The notes: generated by a model from the sequence alone, not told the origin. A stretch of DNA of 64,000 nucleotides from Candidatus Tectimicrobiota bacterium (GCA_016192455.1 JACPUC010000006.1:124001-188000), one strand, 5' to 3'. Shown: positions 9,610 through 18,782, counted from the stretch's first letter. Numbers and translations are program-made.

Positions 9610-12021
9610 CTAGGCTCCCCGCGAAGCCCGCCGCAGCGCCGCGTGGACCCTTTCCGGCGTCAGCGGCAAATCCGTCAGCACCACCCCGAGGTGGCGGAGG
9701 GCGTCATTCACGGCGTTCGTGATGGCGCCGGCGGGGGCGATCGTCCCCCCTTCTCCCATGCCTTTCAGGCCGCCCAGCGTGTGCGGCGAGGGGGTCTCGA
9801 GGTGGACGATGTCCGTCTCGGGCATCTCCATCGCCGACGGCACGAGGTAGTCCATGAAGCTCGCCGTGAGGAGCTGCCCGTGCTCATCATAGCGCAGGTG
9901 CTCGTAGAGCGCGCCGCCGATCCCCTGGGCGACGCCGCCCCAGACCTGCCCCTCGACGACGACGGGATTGATGACCTTGCCGCAGTCCTCGACGACGAGG
10001 TACTTCACGATGGAGACGTCGCCGGTGGCGAGGTCCACCTCGACGACGGCCGCGTGGGTGGCGTTGGAGGCCGTTCCCTCGTAGGGATCGTAGTAGCGCG
10101 TCGCGGTGAGGCCCGGCTCGAGGTCGCGCGGCAGCTTCTTGTTCAGGAAGTAGGCGGCGCGCGCCACCTCGGCGAGCTGCAGGAGGGGCTGGCGCTGCCC
10201 TTTCAGGTAAACCTGGCCGCGATGGAGGACGAGATCCTCAGGGTTGGCTTCGAGGAGGTGCGCGGCAATGCGCCGCAGCTTGGCGTTGAGGTCGCGCCCG
10301 GCGAGCATCGCCGCCCCGCCGCCGATGACCGCCGCGCGGCTGGCGAAGGTTCCCATGCCGTAGGGCGAGACGTCGGTATCGCCCTGGTGCACCGTCACGT
10401 CTTCAAGGCGCACCCCCACCTCATCCGCGACGACCTGGGCCAGCGTCGTCTCCAAGCTTTGGCCGTGCGAGGTGATGCCGAACTTCGCGGCGACTTTGCC
10501 GCTGGGGTCCATCTCCAGGCTTGCCGCGTCGCTCGCCGGGTTCTCCTCCAGCCCGGGGCCCGAGGGCGAGGCGGAGCCGAGCGCCGTGAGCTCGACGTAG
10601 CACGCCAGCCCGATGCCGCGGCAGCGCCCCTGGCGGCGCAGCTCTTCCTGTCGCCGGCGCTCCTCCGCGTAGTCGAGGTGCCGCAGCGCCGTCTCCAGGC
10701 AGGCGGGGTAGTCGCCGCTGTCGTAGACGAGGCGGCTGGCGGAGGTGTAGGGGAACTCCTCGGGGGTGAGGAGGTTGCGGCGCCGCACCTCGGCGGGGTC
10801 GAGGTCGAGGCGGCGGGCGATGAGGTCGATGGTGCACTCCATGGCGAACGTCGAGGCGGGGCGCGCCACGCCGCGGTACGGTCCCACCGGACACTTGTTC
10901 GTCGCCACGCCGTAGGTGGCGGCGTCGTAGTTGCTGATGCGGTACGGTCCCGGCAGGAAGCCGCCCGCCATGAGCGGCTCCATGGCCGCCGTCCAGGGCC
11001 AGACGTGGTAGGCCCCCACATCCACGACGATGCGCGCCCGCAGGCCGAGGATGACGCCCCGCCCATCGGTGGCGACCTCGATCTCATAGATGTGCTCGCG
11101 CGCATGGATGCTGCTCGTCAGGTCCTCGCGCCGGTCCTCCACCCACTTCACGGGCCGCCCGAGCAGGCGCGACGCGGCGCAGAGCGTCACCTCCTCCGGG
11201 AAGATGTGCCCTTTGATGCCGAAGCCGCCGCCCACGTCCGGCGCCACGACGCGCACCTGCGTCTCGGGGAGACCGAGGACCTCGGCGAGGCCCGTGCGCA
11301 GCAGGTGCGGAATCTGCGTCGAGGTCCAGAGGGTGAGCCGGCCGCCCCCCGGCGCGGAGTCGGCCACGGCGCCGCGCGTCTCCAGGGGCGCCGCCGTGTG
11401 CCGCTGCGTCGTGAAGCGCGCCGATAGGACGTGCGCCGCCTCGGCGAAGGCGCGCCGGCAGTCGCCGGCGCGGAAGTGGCGCGCCACGATGAGGTTGTCC
11501 GGCAGTTCCTCATGCAGGAGGGCGCTCTCCGGCAGCATGGCGGCTTCCATGTCGACCACCGGCGGCAGCGGCGCGTACTCGACGTCGATGAGCTCCAGCG
11601 CGTCCTCCGCGACGTAGCGGCTCGTCGCCGCCACCATGGCGAGGGCCTCGCCGACGAAGCGCACCTTCTCCGTGGCCAGGGGAGGGAGCCTGGTGGCCTT
11701 GAACTCCTTCAGGCGGGAGCGCGGAGAGATCGGCTTCACCAGCGCCGTCAGGTCCGCCCCCACGAGCACGCCCTCGACGCCCGGCAGGGCCTGCGCCGCC
11801 CGCACGTCGATCGCGGCGAGCCGCGCATGGGCGTGGGGACTGCGTAGGAACGCCGCGTGGAGCATGCGCGGCAGGACGATATCGGGCACGAAGCGCCCGC
11901 CGCCGCGCAGATGCCGCGGGTCCTCGAGGCGCTTCACGGCCGCCCCGACGTAGCGCGCCCCCAGGGCGCCATCGCCCGGTATGCCCGTGACCTCCTGGGT
12001 GCGCGGCTGTGGCTGCTGCAT
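9610..12021 (-). CDS. Xanthine dehydrogenase family molybdopterin-binding (large) subunit, copy 2
   Basis: This is an 803-residue Mo-hydroxylase large subunit, closest in pattern to the aerobic CO-dehydrogenase-like/CoxL form II branch. It opens with GAAVKRLEDPRHLRGGGRF and LPRMLHAAFLRSPHAHARL, continues with VGGGFGIKGHIFPEE and GPYRGVARPASTF, and ends with GLKGMGEGGTIAPAGAITNA holding the catalytic glutamate. The form I CO-dehydrogenase active loop AYRCSFR is absent, so genuine CO oxidation is unlikely. ATG at 12021 is favoured over the GTG three bases upstream because of GGAG spacing. It is clearly diverged from copy 1. No CoxM/CoxS-type partner is nearby. Confidence 0.9.
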   Translation of the reverse strand: MQQPQPRTQEVTGIPGDGALGARYVGAAVKRLEDPRHLRGGGRFVPDIVLPRMLHAAFLRSPHAHARLAAIDVRAAQALPGVEGVLVGADLTALVKPISPRSRLKEFKATRLPPLATEKVRFVGEALAMVAATSRYVAEDALELIDVEYAPLPPVVDMEAAMLPESALLHEELPDNLIVARHFRAGDCRRAFAEAAHVLSARFTTQRHTAAPLETRGAVADSAPGGGRLTLWTSTQIPHLLRTGLAEVLGLPETQVRVVAPDVGGGFGIKGHIFPEEVTLCAASRLLGRPVKWVEDRREDLTSSIHAREHIYEIEVATDGRGVILGLRARIVVDVGAYHVWPWTAAMEPLMAGGFLPGPYRISNYDAATYGVATNKCPVGPYRGVARPASTFAMECTIDLIARRLDLDPAEVRRRNLLTPEEFPYTSASRLVYDSGDYPACLETALRHLDYAEERRRQEELRRQGRCRGIGLACYVELTALGSASPSGPGLEENPASDAASLEMDPSGKVAAKFGITSHGQSLETTLAQVVADEVGVRLEDVTVHQGDTDVSPYGMGTFASRAAVIGGGAAMLAGRDLNAKLRRIAAHLLEANPEDLVLHRGQVYLKGQRQPLLQLAEVARAAYFLNKKLPRDLEPGLTATRYYDPYEGTASNATHAAVVEVDLATGDVSIVKYLVVEDCGKVINPVVVEGQVWGGVAQGIGGALYEHLRYDEHGQLLTASFMDYLVPSAMEMPETDIVHLETPSPHTLGGLKGMGEGGTIAPAGAITNAVNDALRHLGVVLTDLPLTPERVHAALRRASRGA

Positions 12022-12095
12022 CACGGCGCTCCGGCACGAGACAATTGCATCACCTGCTGGTCACGAGGGGAAGACCCGCACCCGCCGCGCGCCCC

Positions 12096-13094
12096 TCACG
12101 GCCTGATGAGGGTTGCGGCGCGGGCATCCCAGAGGGCCTCCGGCAGGCCGCCGAGACCGGTGATCACGGCGCAGCGCCCGCCGCCGCGCACGAACTCGAT
12201 CGCCGCCTCAACCTTCGGTCCCATGCTGCCGGCGGGGAAATGGCCGGCCTCGAGGTACGCCTGCGCCTGGTCGGCGCGCAGCTCCCCGAGGCCGCGCTGC
12301 GCCGGGGTGCCGTAGTCGAGGTAGGCGCGCTCTTCGCCGGTGAGCATCGCCAGGTGCGTGGCGCCGATCTCGCGCGCCACGAGGGAGGAGGCGAGGTCCT
12401 TGTCGATGACCGCGTCGACCCCCTCGAGGCTGCCGTCGGCCAGCTCGCGGACGGGAATCCCGCCGCCGCCGACCGCGATGACGACATCGCCGCCGAGGAG
12501 CAGCCGACGGATGGACTCCCGCTCGATAATGGCGCGCGGTCGCGGCGAGGGAACCACGCGCCGCCAGCCGCGGCCGGGCGCCTCGACGAACTGCCAGCCG
12601 CGGCGCTGCTCGAAGGCCGCCGCCTCGTCGCGGCGGAGGTAGGGGCCGATCGGCTTCGTGGCGTGCTGGAACGCCGGGTCCGCCGCGTCCACGAGCACCT
12701 GCGTGATGAGCGTCACGACGTTGCGCCACAGGCGGCGGGCGTGCAAGCCGTTGATGATCGTCTGCTGCAGGAGGTAGCCGAGCGCCCCCTCGGTGTCGGC
12801 CACGCAGACGCCCAGCGGCAGCTCGGGGACGCGCCCGCGCGCCGCCTCCACCATGAGCAGCATCTGCCCCACCTGCGGCCCGTTGCCATGGGTGAGGAGG
12901 ACCGTCCAGCCCCGCTCGAGGAGATCGAGGATGCCGCGCAGGCTGCTGCGGATGTTGGCGAGCTGCTCGTCGATGCTGCCCTGCTGGCCGGGCTTGATGA
13001 GGGCGTTGCCCCCCAGGGCGAGCACGGCGGTGGACGGGGAGACCGTCGCCTCCGCGGGGGCCTCCTCAGGTGCCGGCTGAGAGACTCGTGTCAT
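12096..13094 (-). CDS. arcC: Carbamate kinase
   Basis: Carbamate kinase interconverts carbamoyl phosphate + ADP and carbamate + ATP. The 332-residue product shows AVLALGGNALIKPGQQG, then LTHGNGPQVGQMLL, the family insert (PTPAQRGLGEL-type region near the C-terminus) and AGSMGPKVEAAIEF. All are hallmark segments of the amino-acid-kinase fold in ArcC. It is about 20 residues longer than usual at the N-terminus. No arginine deiminase or ornithine carbamoyltransferase is adjacent. Its neighbours are Mo-hydroxylases and a cDPG-synthetase-like protein, so carbamoyl phosphate may come from purine or ureide breakdown, as in other bacteria that cluster arcC-type genes with xdh. That link is inference. 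Confidence 0.93.
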   Translation of the reverse strand: MTRVSQPAPEEAPAEATVSPSTAVLALGGNALIKPGQQGSIDEQLANIRSSLRGILDLLERGWTVLLTHGNGPQVGQMLLMVEAARGRVPELPLGVCVADTEGALGYLLQQTIINGLHARRLWRNVVTLITQVLVDAADPAFQHATKPIGPYLRRDEAAAFEQRRGWQFVEAPGRGWRRVVPSPRPRAIIERESIRRLLLGGDVVIAVGGGGIPVRELADGSLEGVDAVIDKDLASSLVAREIGATHLAMLTGEERAYLDYGTPAQRGLGELRADQAQAYLEAGHFPAGSMGPKVEAAIEFVRGGGRCAVITGLGGLPEALWDARAATLIRP

Positions 13095-13144
13095 GCGACA
13101 GCGAACTCGCGCGTCCGTGGGATGCGGGAGAACCCACGGCGGCG

Positions 13145-14467
13145 CTAGAGGAGCGGCTTGAGGGCGTCGCGCAGGGTCGGCGCGCCAACTTCCTGCACCC
13201 CGTAGCGCGCCCGAATGATCGGCTTGTCGATGCGCAGGAGGCGTCCCAGGTCGATGGGAGTCCCCGCCACCACGAGGTCGCAGGGGGTGCGATTGATCGT
13301 CTCGCGCAGCTCGGCGATCTGGCGCTCGCCGTAGCCCATCGCAGGCAGCACCCCCTGGAGGTGCGGGTAGCGGCGCAAGGTCTCGACGATGGAGCCGGTC
13401 GCCCACGGTCTTGGGTCCACGCGCTCCGCCGCGCCGCCGCGCTCCGCCGCCAGCACCCCGGCGCCGAACGCCATGCCGCCGTGGGTGACGGTCGGCCCAT
13501 CCTCCACCACCAGCACGCGCTTGCCGCGCAGGCGCTCCCCCTCTTCTACCACGACCGGGGAGATGGCGTCGATGACCATGGCGCGCGGGTTCCAGGTCTC
13601 GATGCTCTGCTTCACCTGGCGGACCTGTTCCGGCCGGGCGCTGTCCTGTTTTGGCACGAGCAGGACGTGCGCCCGCAGCAGGTTGGCAAATCCGGGGTAG
13701 TAGGTCAACTCGTGGCCCGGGCGGTGTGGATCGACGAGGGTGATGTGGAGGCGCGGCTCGTAGAAGGGGAGGTCGTTGTTCCCTCCATCCCAGATGAGCA
13801 CGTCGCACTCCTGCTCGGCCTGGGCGAGGATGGCGCCGTAATCGACGCCGGCGTAGACGATGGTCCCCTCGGCGAGGTGCGGCTCGTACTCCTCGCGCTC
13901 CTCGATGGTGCAGTGCTGGGTATCGAGGTCGGCGAGGGAAGCGAAGCGCTGCACCCGCTCCGCCTCCAGGTCGCCGTACGGCATCGGGTGGCGCACGACG
14001 ATGACGCGCTTGCCGGCCTCCCGCAGGAGGGCGGCGACGCGCCGCGTCACGGCGCTCTTGCCGCAGCCGGTGCGCACGGCGCAGACCGCCACCACCGGCA
14101 CCGCGCTGCGCAGGGCATGGCGCGCGCCCAGGAGGGCGAAGTCCGCGCCCGCGGCCACGACGCGCCCGGCGCGCTGCATGACGTAGTCCGCCGGCACATC
14201 GCTGTAGGCGAAGACGACGAGCTCCACCTGCAAGCGCTCGATGAGCCGCTCGAGTTCGCTCTCGTCGAAGATCGGAATGCCGGCGGGGTATCCCGGTCCC
14301 GCCAGGCTCGCCGGATAGGTGCGTCCGGTGATGTTGGGAATTTGTGCCGCGGTGAAGGCGACGACATTGGAGGCCGGGTCGCCGCGGAAGAGGGTATTGA
14401 AGGTATGGAAGTCGCGCCCGGCGGCCCCCATGATGAGAACGCGCTTCGCTTCGGTGTGACGGTTCAT
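13145..14467 (-). CDS. Cyclic 2,3-diphosphoglycerate synthetase-like P-loop protein
   Basis: A 440-residue protein, close to the length of archaeal cyclic 2,3-diphosphoglycerate synthetase. It begins KRVLIMGAAGRDFHTFNTLF, a Rossmann-like start. A P-loop follows at residues 134-138 (GCGKS) with VRHPMPYGDLEAERVQRF, LIWDGGNNDLPFY and VVEDGPTVTHGGM further on. The family is found in methanogens but also in many thermophilic and anaerobic bacteria, often beside carbamate kinase, as here. In bacteria its reaction is untested in most cases, so the annotation describes family rather than proven activity. The gene lies 50 bases upstream of arcC and is probably co-transcribed with it. Confidence 0.8.
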   Translation of the reverse strand: MNRHTEAKRVLIMGAAGRDFHTFNTLFRGDPASNVVAFTAAQIPNITGRTYPASLAGPGYPAGIPIFDESELERLIERLQVELVVFAYSDVPADYVMQRAGRVVAAGADFALLGARHALRSAVPVVAVCAVRTGCGKSAVTRRVAALLREAGKRVIVVRHPMPYGDLEAERVQRFASLADLDTQHCTIEEREEYEPHLAEGTIVYAGVDYGAILAQAEQECDVLIWDGGNNDLPFYEPRLHITLVDPHRPGHELTYYPGFANLLRAHVLLVPKQDSARPEQVRQVKQSIETWNPRAMVIDAISPVVVEEGERLRGKRVLVVEDGPTVTHGGMAFGAGVLAAERGGAAERVDPRPWATGSIVETLRRYPHLQGVLPAMGYGERQIAELRETINRTPCDLVVAGTPIDLGRLLRIDKPIIRARYGVQEVGAPTLRDALKPLL

Positions 14468-14621
14468 GGCAGGTACTCGGCAGGGTGCTCGCGCGGGAAG
14501 CCCCCGCTGCCGCACCTTCCGGTCGCCGCGCTCTCCTCGACCAGGACGACGCGCGCCGCGCCGTCCTACTGGCGGCAGGCGCTCCTGCGCCGGCGGCCCA
14601 AGGCGCCGCGGCCCGCGCGGC

Positions 14622-16088
14622 TCAGGCCAAAAATTGCGCGATGCTCTCCAGCGCCAGGCTGCCGACGGCGATCTCCGGCGCCAGGACGCTCTCCTCGCTG
14701 CCCCAGACGAGCGTGGCGTGGCGCTCCCGCGAGATGCCCACAATGTCGTTGAAGAGGCGCAGGAAGTTATCGTTCACCCGCAGCGTATTGGGTTTCACGG
14801 GGCGGCTCAGCTTGCCGCCCTCGATGAGGTAGGAGTCCCCGACGATGGTGCCGGTGAAATCGCCCGGCCCCAGGCCGTGGATGGGGTAGGTGTACCACAG
14901 GCGGCCGACGTAGACGCCGCGCTCGATGCCGGCGAGCAACGCTTCGGGGGGCGCCTCGTTGTGGCCGCAGACGACGACGTTCGTCGGGAAGACCGTGGCG
15001 CGCCGCCGGAAGTCGCGCCCATTGTTGAAGCGGAAGCCGTTGCGCGGCGCGAACTCGCGCACGGGGCTGCGCAGCTTCTGCGAGGTGTAGTGATCGGCCA
15101 GGAAGCCGACGAGGCGGCCCTCCTCGATGAGGTCGGTGCGGCCCGTCGGCAGCCCCTCGCAGGTCACCTTCTTGCTGGCGATCTCGCCGGGGAGGGCGCC
15201 GTCGTCGTAGAGGCTCAGGCAAGGCGAGGCCACGCGCTCGCCCAGGCGGCCGCAGAAGGGACTGGCCTTGGCGTCGACGACATCGAGGCTCAGGGAGGGG
15301 ACGAGGAGGTTGCTCACCAGTTCCGTCACCGCCTGGCGCCCGAGCACGGCGGCGTAGCCGCCGGACGGCAGGCGCACGCCGCCGATGGTGTTGATGGCGC
15401 TCTGCGCGGCCTGGGCGCCGGCATCGCGGGGGGTGAACTTCGCCAGGTGCGTGGCGAGGCTCCAGCCGGTCCCCTTCACCTGCTCGCGCTCGATCATCGA
15501 GGTGATCGTCGCCATCAGGATGGTGGACTCGTCCGCCACGTCGATGCCCGTGGTGCTGACGATGGCCATGCGCTCCCGCAGCACGGTCACGTCGCCGTTG
15601 ACGATGAGCGTCTGCGTGAAGCCGGCGTCCTTGTACGTCAGCACGGCTCCCGACAGCGCCTGCCAGCCGAGATCGACGAGGGTCTCATCATCGAGCGCCA
15701 TGACCTGGGGGTCGTGGTAGTCCACCAGCCGTGGCGCCTCGGACGGCGGCTGGGGGAGGGAGTGGAAATCCGGGTCCAGCACGGCGTTGCGCGCCGCCTT
15801 CGTCACCGCCCGGTCCAGCCCGTCCGGCGTTAGACTCCCCACCTCGCTGCCGAAGCCGAGGCGGCGCTCCGTCCCGGCGCGGAAGACGGCCAGCACACCG
15901 ACGCCGAAGGAGGTGCTCGACTTCGGCTCGTGGACGCCGTTGCAGGGGATGTCGGAGGTGTAGTTCAGGCGGGCGATGAGCTGCTCATTGGCGGCCACGA
16001 ACAGTTCCGCCGCCTCCACGTCGGAACGCCGCCGCAGCCGCGCCAGGCCGTCGCGCGCGAAGCCCTGGAGTTCGTCGAGGGCGATCAA
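14622..16088 (-). CDS. tldE: TldE/PmbA, partner of TldD metalloprotease
   Basis: This 488-residue protein is the catalytically passive half of the TldD/E heterodimeric peptidase, which cleaves unfolded peptides in an internal chamber (microcin B17 and CcdA processing in E. coli). Family features are FGVGVLAVFRAGTERR, GRQAVTELVSNLL and SPFCGRLGERVASPCLSLYDDG, with no HExxxH, as expected for TldE. Translation starts at TTG (16086-16088), overlapping the tldD stop as TTGA, with GGGAGG six bases upstream. The overlap implies translational coupling and equal stoichiometry. Confidence 0.92.
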   Translation of the reverse strand: MIALDELQGFARDGLARLRRRSDVEAAELFVAANEQLIARLNYTSDIPCNGVHEPKSSTSFGVGVLAVFRAGTERRLGFGSEVGSLTPDGLDRAVTKAARNAVLDPDFHSLPQPPSEAPRLVDYHDPQVMALDDETLVDLGWQALSGAVLTYKDAGFTQTLIVNGDVTVLRERMAIVSTTGIDVADESTILMATITSMIEREQVKGTGWSLATHLAKFTPRDAGAQAAQSAINTIGGVRLPSGGYAAVLGRQAVTELVSNLLVPSLSLDVVDAKASPFCGRLGERVASPCLSLYDDGALPGEIASKKVTCEGLPTGRTDLIEEGRLVGFLADHYTSQKLRSPVREFAPRNGFRFNNGRDFRRRATVFPTNVVVCGHNEAPPEALLAGIERGVYVGRLWYTYPIHGLGPGDFTGTIVGDSYLIEGGKLSRPVKPNTLRVNDNFLRLFNDIVGISRERHATLVWGSEESVLAPEIAVGSLALESIAQFLA

Positions 16089-17662
16089 TGGGCACCTCCC
16101 GCGAGCCGGGCGCGTCCGCGCATCGTCGGGCCGCCGTTGCCGACGCGCATCGTCTGCATCGGCTGTCCCTTGCCGCAGTTCGGGATGGGGTAGACCTTGA
16201 AGTCGTTGCCCACGGCGTCGATGCTCATGAGGTAATCCTTCGAGTCCGCCGAGATGCCGCCGTTGCGGTAGAGCGTCGTCAGCTCGCCGCGCTCGATCTT
16301 GTAGACCTTGCGCGCCGTGATGCGGAAGTTCTCGCGCGACTCGCTGATCGACGGGATGCGATGCCCCGCCAGGTAGTAGCCCTCCTCCACCTCCCGCAAG
16401 ATCGAGTGCGGATCGCGCTCTCCCCCGGCGAAGACGGTGTTCGTCATGCGCACGAGCGGCACGTAGACCGGGTCGGTGGCGCGCATCGAGCCGTTCGGCT
16501 CCGTTCCCATGATGGCGGCCGACTCGCGGCTGTTCATGAAGCCGGTGAAGATGCCGCGGTCGATGTGGACGACGCGGCGGGCCTTCACCCCTTCAGCGTC
16601 GTACGCGTAGTGGCCGAACCCCTGCAGCGCCGGATCGGAGTAAGCGCTGACCAGCTCCGAGGCGACGCGCTGGCCGAGCATGTTCTGCCGCAGGCCGCCG
16701 TAGAGCCAGGTGCGGCCGGCGTAGCCGGTCTCCATCTTCAGGGCGCGGTCGGCCTCCACCGGATGGCCGACAATCTCGTGCACGAGGAGGGCATTGTAGT
16801 GCGGATCGGTGACGACGACGGCCTCGCCGAGGTCCGCCGGCAGCGGCGGCGCCTGCGCCAGCTCCAGGGTCTCCTCGGTGAGGCTTTGGGCGAAGTGGAG
16901 GAAATCCGTCCCCGCGACGTTCTCCCCGCGCAGCACCTCGTAGCCCTTCAGGTCGCCGAGGGTGTCGTAGTGAGCTTCGGGCGCGCCGCTGCCCGCCGCC
17001 ACCACGTAGAAGAAGCCGCGCGTCAGCGGGTAGGTCTGGTCGATGCAGGCGCCCTCGGAGCTGACGAAGAGCTCGCGGATGAGGCCGCTCGCCACCGCGG
17101 CGTGACTCGAGAGGACCCGGGGACTCAGCCCGGCGGCGCATTTCGTGGCCTCCACCGCCTCGCGCAGCATCTGCTCGCTCGGAATGCCGCGGGGGTCCTC
17201 GCGCCAGGGGAAGACGACGCTGTCCCGGCAGACCTCGACGCGCGCCAGGGTGGTGGAGTGCAGCGAGTTGCTCAGGGAACCGAAGAGGCGCTCGGCCTCC
17301 TGCTTGCGACGGGCATTGGCGATGGCGCGCTCGTAGGCGTGGCGCAGGCCCTCCGCGAGGACCTCCTGGAGGGCGTCCAGGCTGCCGCCGCCGAGCGCCT
17401 GGCCGAAGTAGCCCGGGGCGACCATTCCTTCTCGCCCACCCGCGCCCGCCAGGACGCGCACCCCGAACGACATCTCGGCGTCGTCGCCGCACTCCTTCGC
17501 CTTGCCGTCCTCGGCGGCGCCGTAGCGCGTCTCGCGCACCTCAAGGCGGACATCGGCGTAGGCGCAGCCTGGGCGACGGGCGGCGAAGTCCCGCACAAAC
17601 TGGGAGAGGCGTTCCTTCAGCTCGTCGATGACCTCGAGGCGCAGCGCGGATCGCTCGAGCAT
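16085..17662 (-). CDS. tldD: TldD zinc metalloprotease
   Basis: The 525-residue catalytic partner of TldE. The zinc-binding HExxxH is intact at His295-Glu296 and His300 (LLVHEIVGHPVEADR). The downstream region with FMNSRESAAIMGTEPNGSMRA is conserved in the family. The ATG at 17662 has a clear GGAG. The first 46 bases of the gene overlap the 3' end of the upstream Rieske gene. TldD/E pairs digest unstructured peptides or mature ribosomally made peptides. No precursor peptide is apparent here, so general proteolysis is the default reading. Confidence 0.94.
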   Translation of the reverse strand: MLERSALRLEVIDELKERLSQFVRDFAARRPGCAYADVRLEVRETRYGAAEDGKAKECGDDAEMSFGVRVLAGAGGREGMVAPGYFGQALGGGSLDALQEVLAEGLRHAYERAIANARRKQEAERLFGSLSNSLHSTTLARVEVCRDSVVFPWREDPRGIPSEQMLREAVEATKCAAGLSPRVLSSHAAVASGLIRELFVSSEGACIDQTYPLTRGFFYVVAAGSGAPEAHYDTLGDLKGYEVLRGENVAGTDFLHFAQSLTEETLELAQAPPLPADLGEAVVVTDPHYNALLVHEIVGHPVEADRALKMETGYAGRTWLYGGLRQNMLGQRVASELVSAYSDPALQGFGHYAYDAEGVKARRVVHIDRGIFTGFMNSRESAAIMGTEPNGSMRATDPVYVPLVRMTNTVFAGGERDPHSILREVEEGYYLAGHRIPSISESRENFRITARKVYKIERGELTTLYRNGGISADSKDYLMSIDAVGNDFKVYPIPNCGKGQPMQTMRVGNGGPTMRGRARLAGGAH

Positions 17663-18000
17663 TGCCCACCGCTCCTTTCTCCCCCGTGCGCCTCAGCCGG
17701 CGCGAGCAGGATGTCAGCCCCCTCCACCTTCACCTGGTAGGAGGCGACGCGCAGGCCCGGATCGAAGGTGCAGGCGCCGCTGCGCACGTCGAAGGACCAC
17801 ATGTGCCAGGGGCAGGTGACCTCGGCGCCGTTGAGGAACCCATCGGCCAGCGGACCACCCGCATGCGGGCAGGTGTTGTCGATGGCGTAGAACGAACCCG
17901 CCACCCTGAAGAGGGCCACACTGGTTTGACCATACTGCGCCATGATGCCGGCCCCCTCCGGGACCTCGTCTATTTCGGCGACTTTCACGAACTCAGCCAT
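17617..18000 (-). CDS. Rieske-type [2Fe-2S] ferredoxin
   Basis: A small soluble Rieske protein of 127 residues. Cluster ligands are Cys44/His46 in CPHAGG and Cys63/His66 in CPWHMWSF, matching CxH and CxxH. It resembles NirD/ferredoxin components of dioxygenases rather than membrane bc1 Rieske proteins, because there is no signal or transmembrane helix and the CxH arm lacks the disulfide-forming extra Cys. The ATG at 18000 has GGAG eight bases upstream. The last 15 codons overlap tldD in another frame. It heads the minus-strand block and could donate electrons to an oxidoreductase, but no partner is evident. Confidence 0.9.
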   Translation of the reverse strand: MAEFVKVAEIDEVPEGAGIMAQYGQTSVALFRVAGSFYAIDNTCPHAGGPLADGFLNGAEVTCPWHMWSFDVRSGACTFDPGLRVASYQVKVEGADILLAPAEAHGGERSGGQCSSDPRCASRSSTS

Positions 18001-18719
18001 GGAGGACTCCATACTCCCATGTCTCCAGGGGAACTCCACCCCGAGGCGGCATCCCTGAAGCTCCCCGTCCACGTCCGCTTGCGCCTGACGGCAGGACGAA
18101 ACACCGTCGCGGCGCGCCACGCCGCACCTTAGGTGGGGATGGCTCGATCGCATGTTCCGCCGCCCCACGCCTCCAGGATGCGCCGCTGCTTCCGGTGCTG
18201 GTTCGGGCGATTCCGCGACGCCCTGCGGTGGAGGGGGCATCCCTTCACCCCGCGGTCCGGGAAACCACCCTTGCGCCGGGTTCCTGTCCGCCCCGCCCCT
18301 GTTTCCGGCCCTGGATCACGCCGCAAAGTATAGGTGTTGACGGCTGCCCGGAAAAGGCCTTTCCGTCCGCAGCAGGTTGGCGGAGCCGCGCAGCCGCGCA
18401 GCGTGGCGCCATGGACCCAGCCCCTCATCGAGGCCGCGGCCCCCGCTGTCGCCGCCGGGGCGGGCGGCCCGGCGCACGTGCTGGGGCGGCGGCGGGTTGA
18501 GCCGGGGAGAGTTTCCGCGCGGTGCCGGCCGGGCGAGATCGGCGCAGACAGGTGGCGGCTGGCCGCGGCGGGCTGAAAGGAGAGGAGGCAAGGAAGGGCT
18601 TGACGGTGGGGCCGGAGGCTAAGCTAGAGAATACTGATGCGCACTTTCCTCGCACCGCCGCGGCGCCTCCCTCCATACCGCCCCCGGCTGCGCTGACATC
18701 TTGCTAAGTTCTCCTGGAA

Positions 18720-18737
18720 CCTTGACGTTGATCAAGG
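18720..18737 (+). promoter_or_regulatory. FNR/CRP-family-type binding site upstream of the iron-uptake operon
   Basis: CCTTGACGTTGATCAAGG has perfect CCTTGA/TCAAGG arms. Its core TTGAC-GTTG-ATCAA matches 9 of 10 positions of the FNR consensus TTGAT-N4-ATCAA. Its centre is about 41 bases upstream of the start site that would follow the -10-like TTAAAT at 18757-18762, the classical class II activator position. No good -35 hexamer is present, as expected for an activator-dependent promoter. Confidence 0.5.
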
Positions 18738-18767
18738 AATTTCATGGAGCAGGGCCTTAAATTCAAA

Positions 18768-18782
18768 TGAGTGTCATTCTCA
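18768..18782 (+). promoter_or_regulatory. Fur-like box upstream of ftr1 operon
   Basis: TGAGTGTCATTCTCA matches the 7-1-7 Fur motif (TGATAATNATTATCA) at 10 of 14 arm positions. The right half, ATTCTCA, is shared with the box upstream of apbE at 23640. It would overlap the transcription start, a repressing position. The iron-transport genes downstream support the reading. Confidence 0.5.

Noticed and set aside
9610-12021. True aerobic CO dehydrogenase (coxL form I)
   Set aside because: Has GPYRGVARP rather than AYRCSFR, and no coxM/coxS partners.
16088-17740. 550-codon plus-strand frame opposite tldD
   Set aside because: Antisense shadow without family motifs, while tldD has an intact HExxxH.
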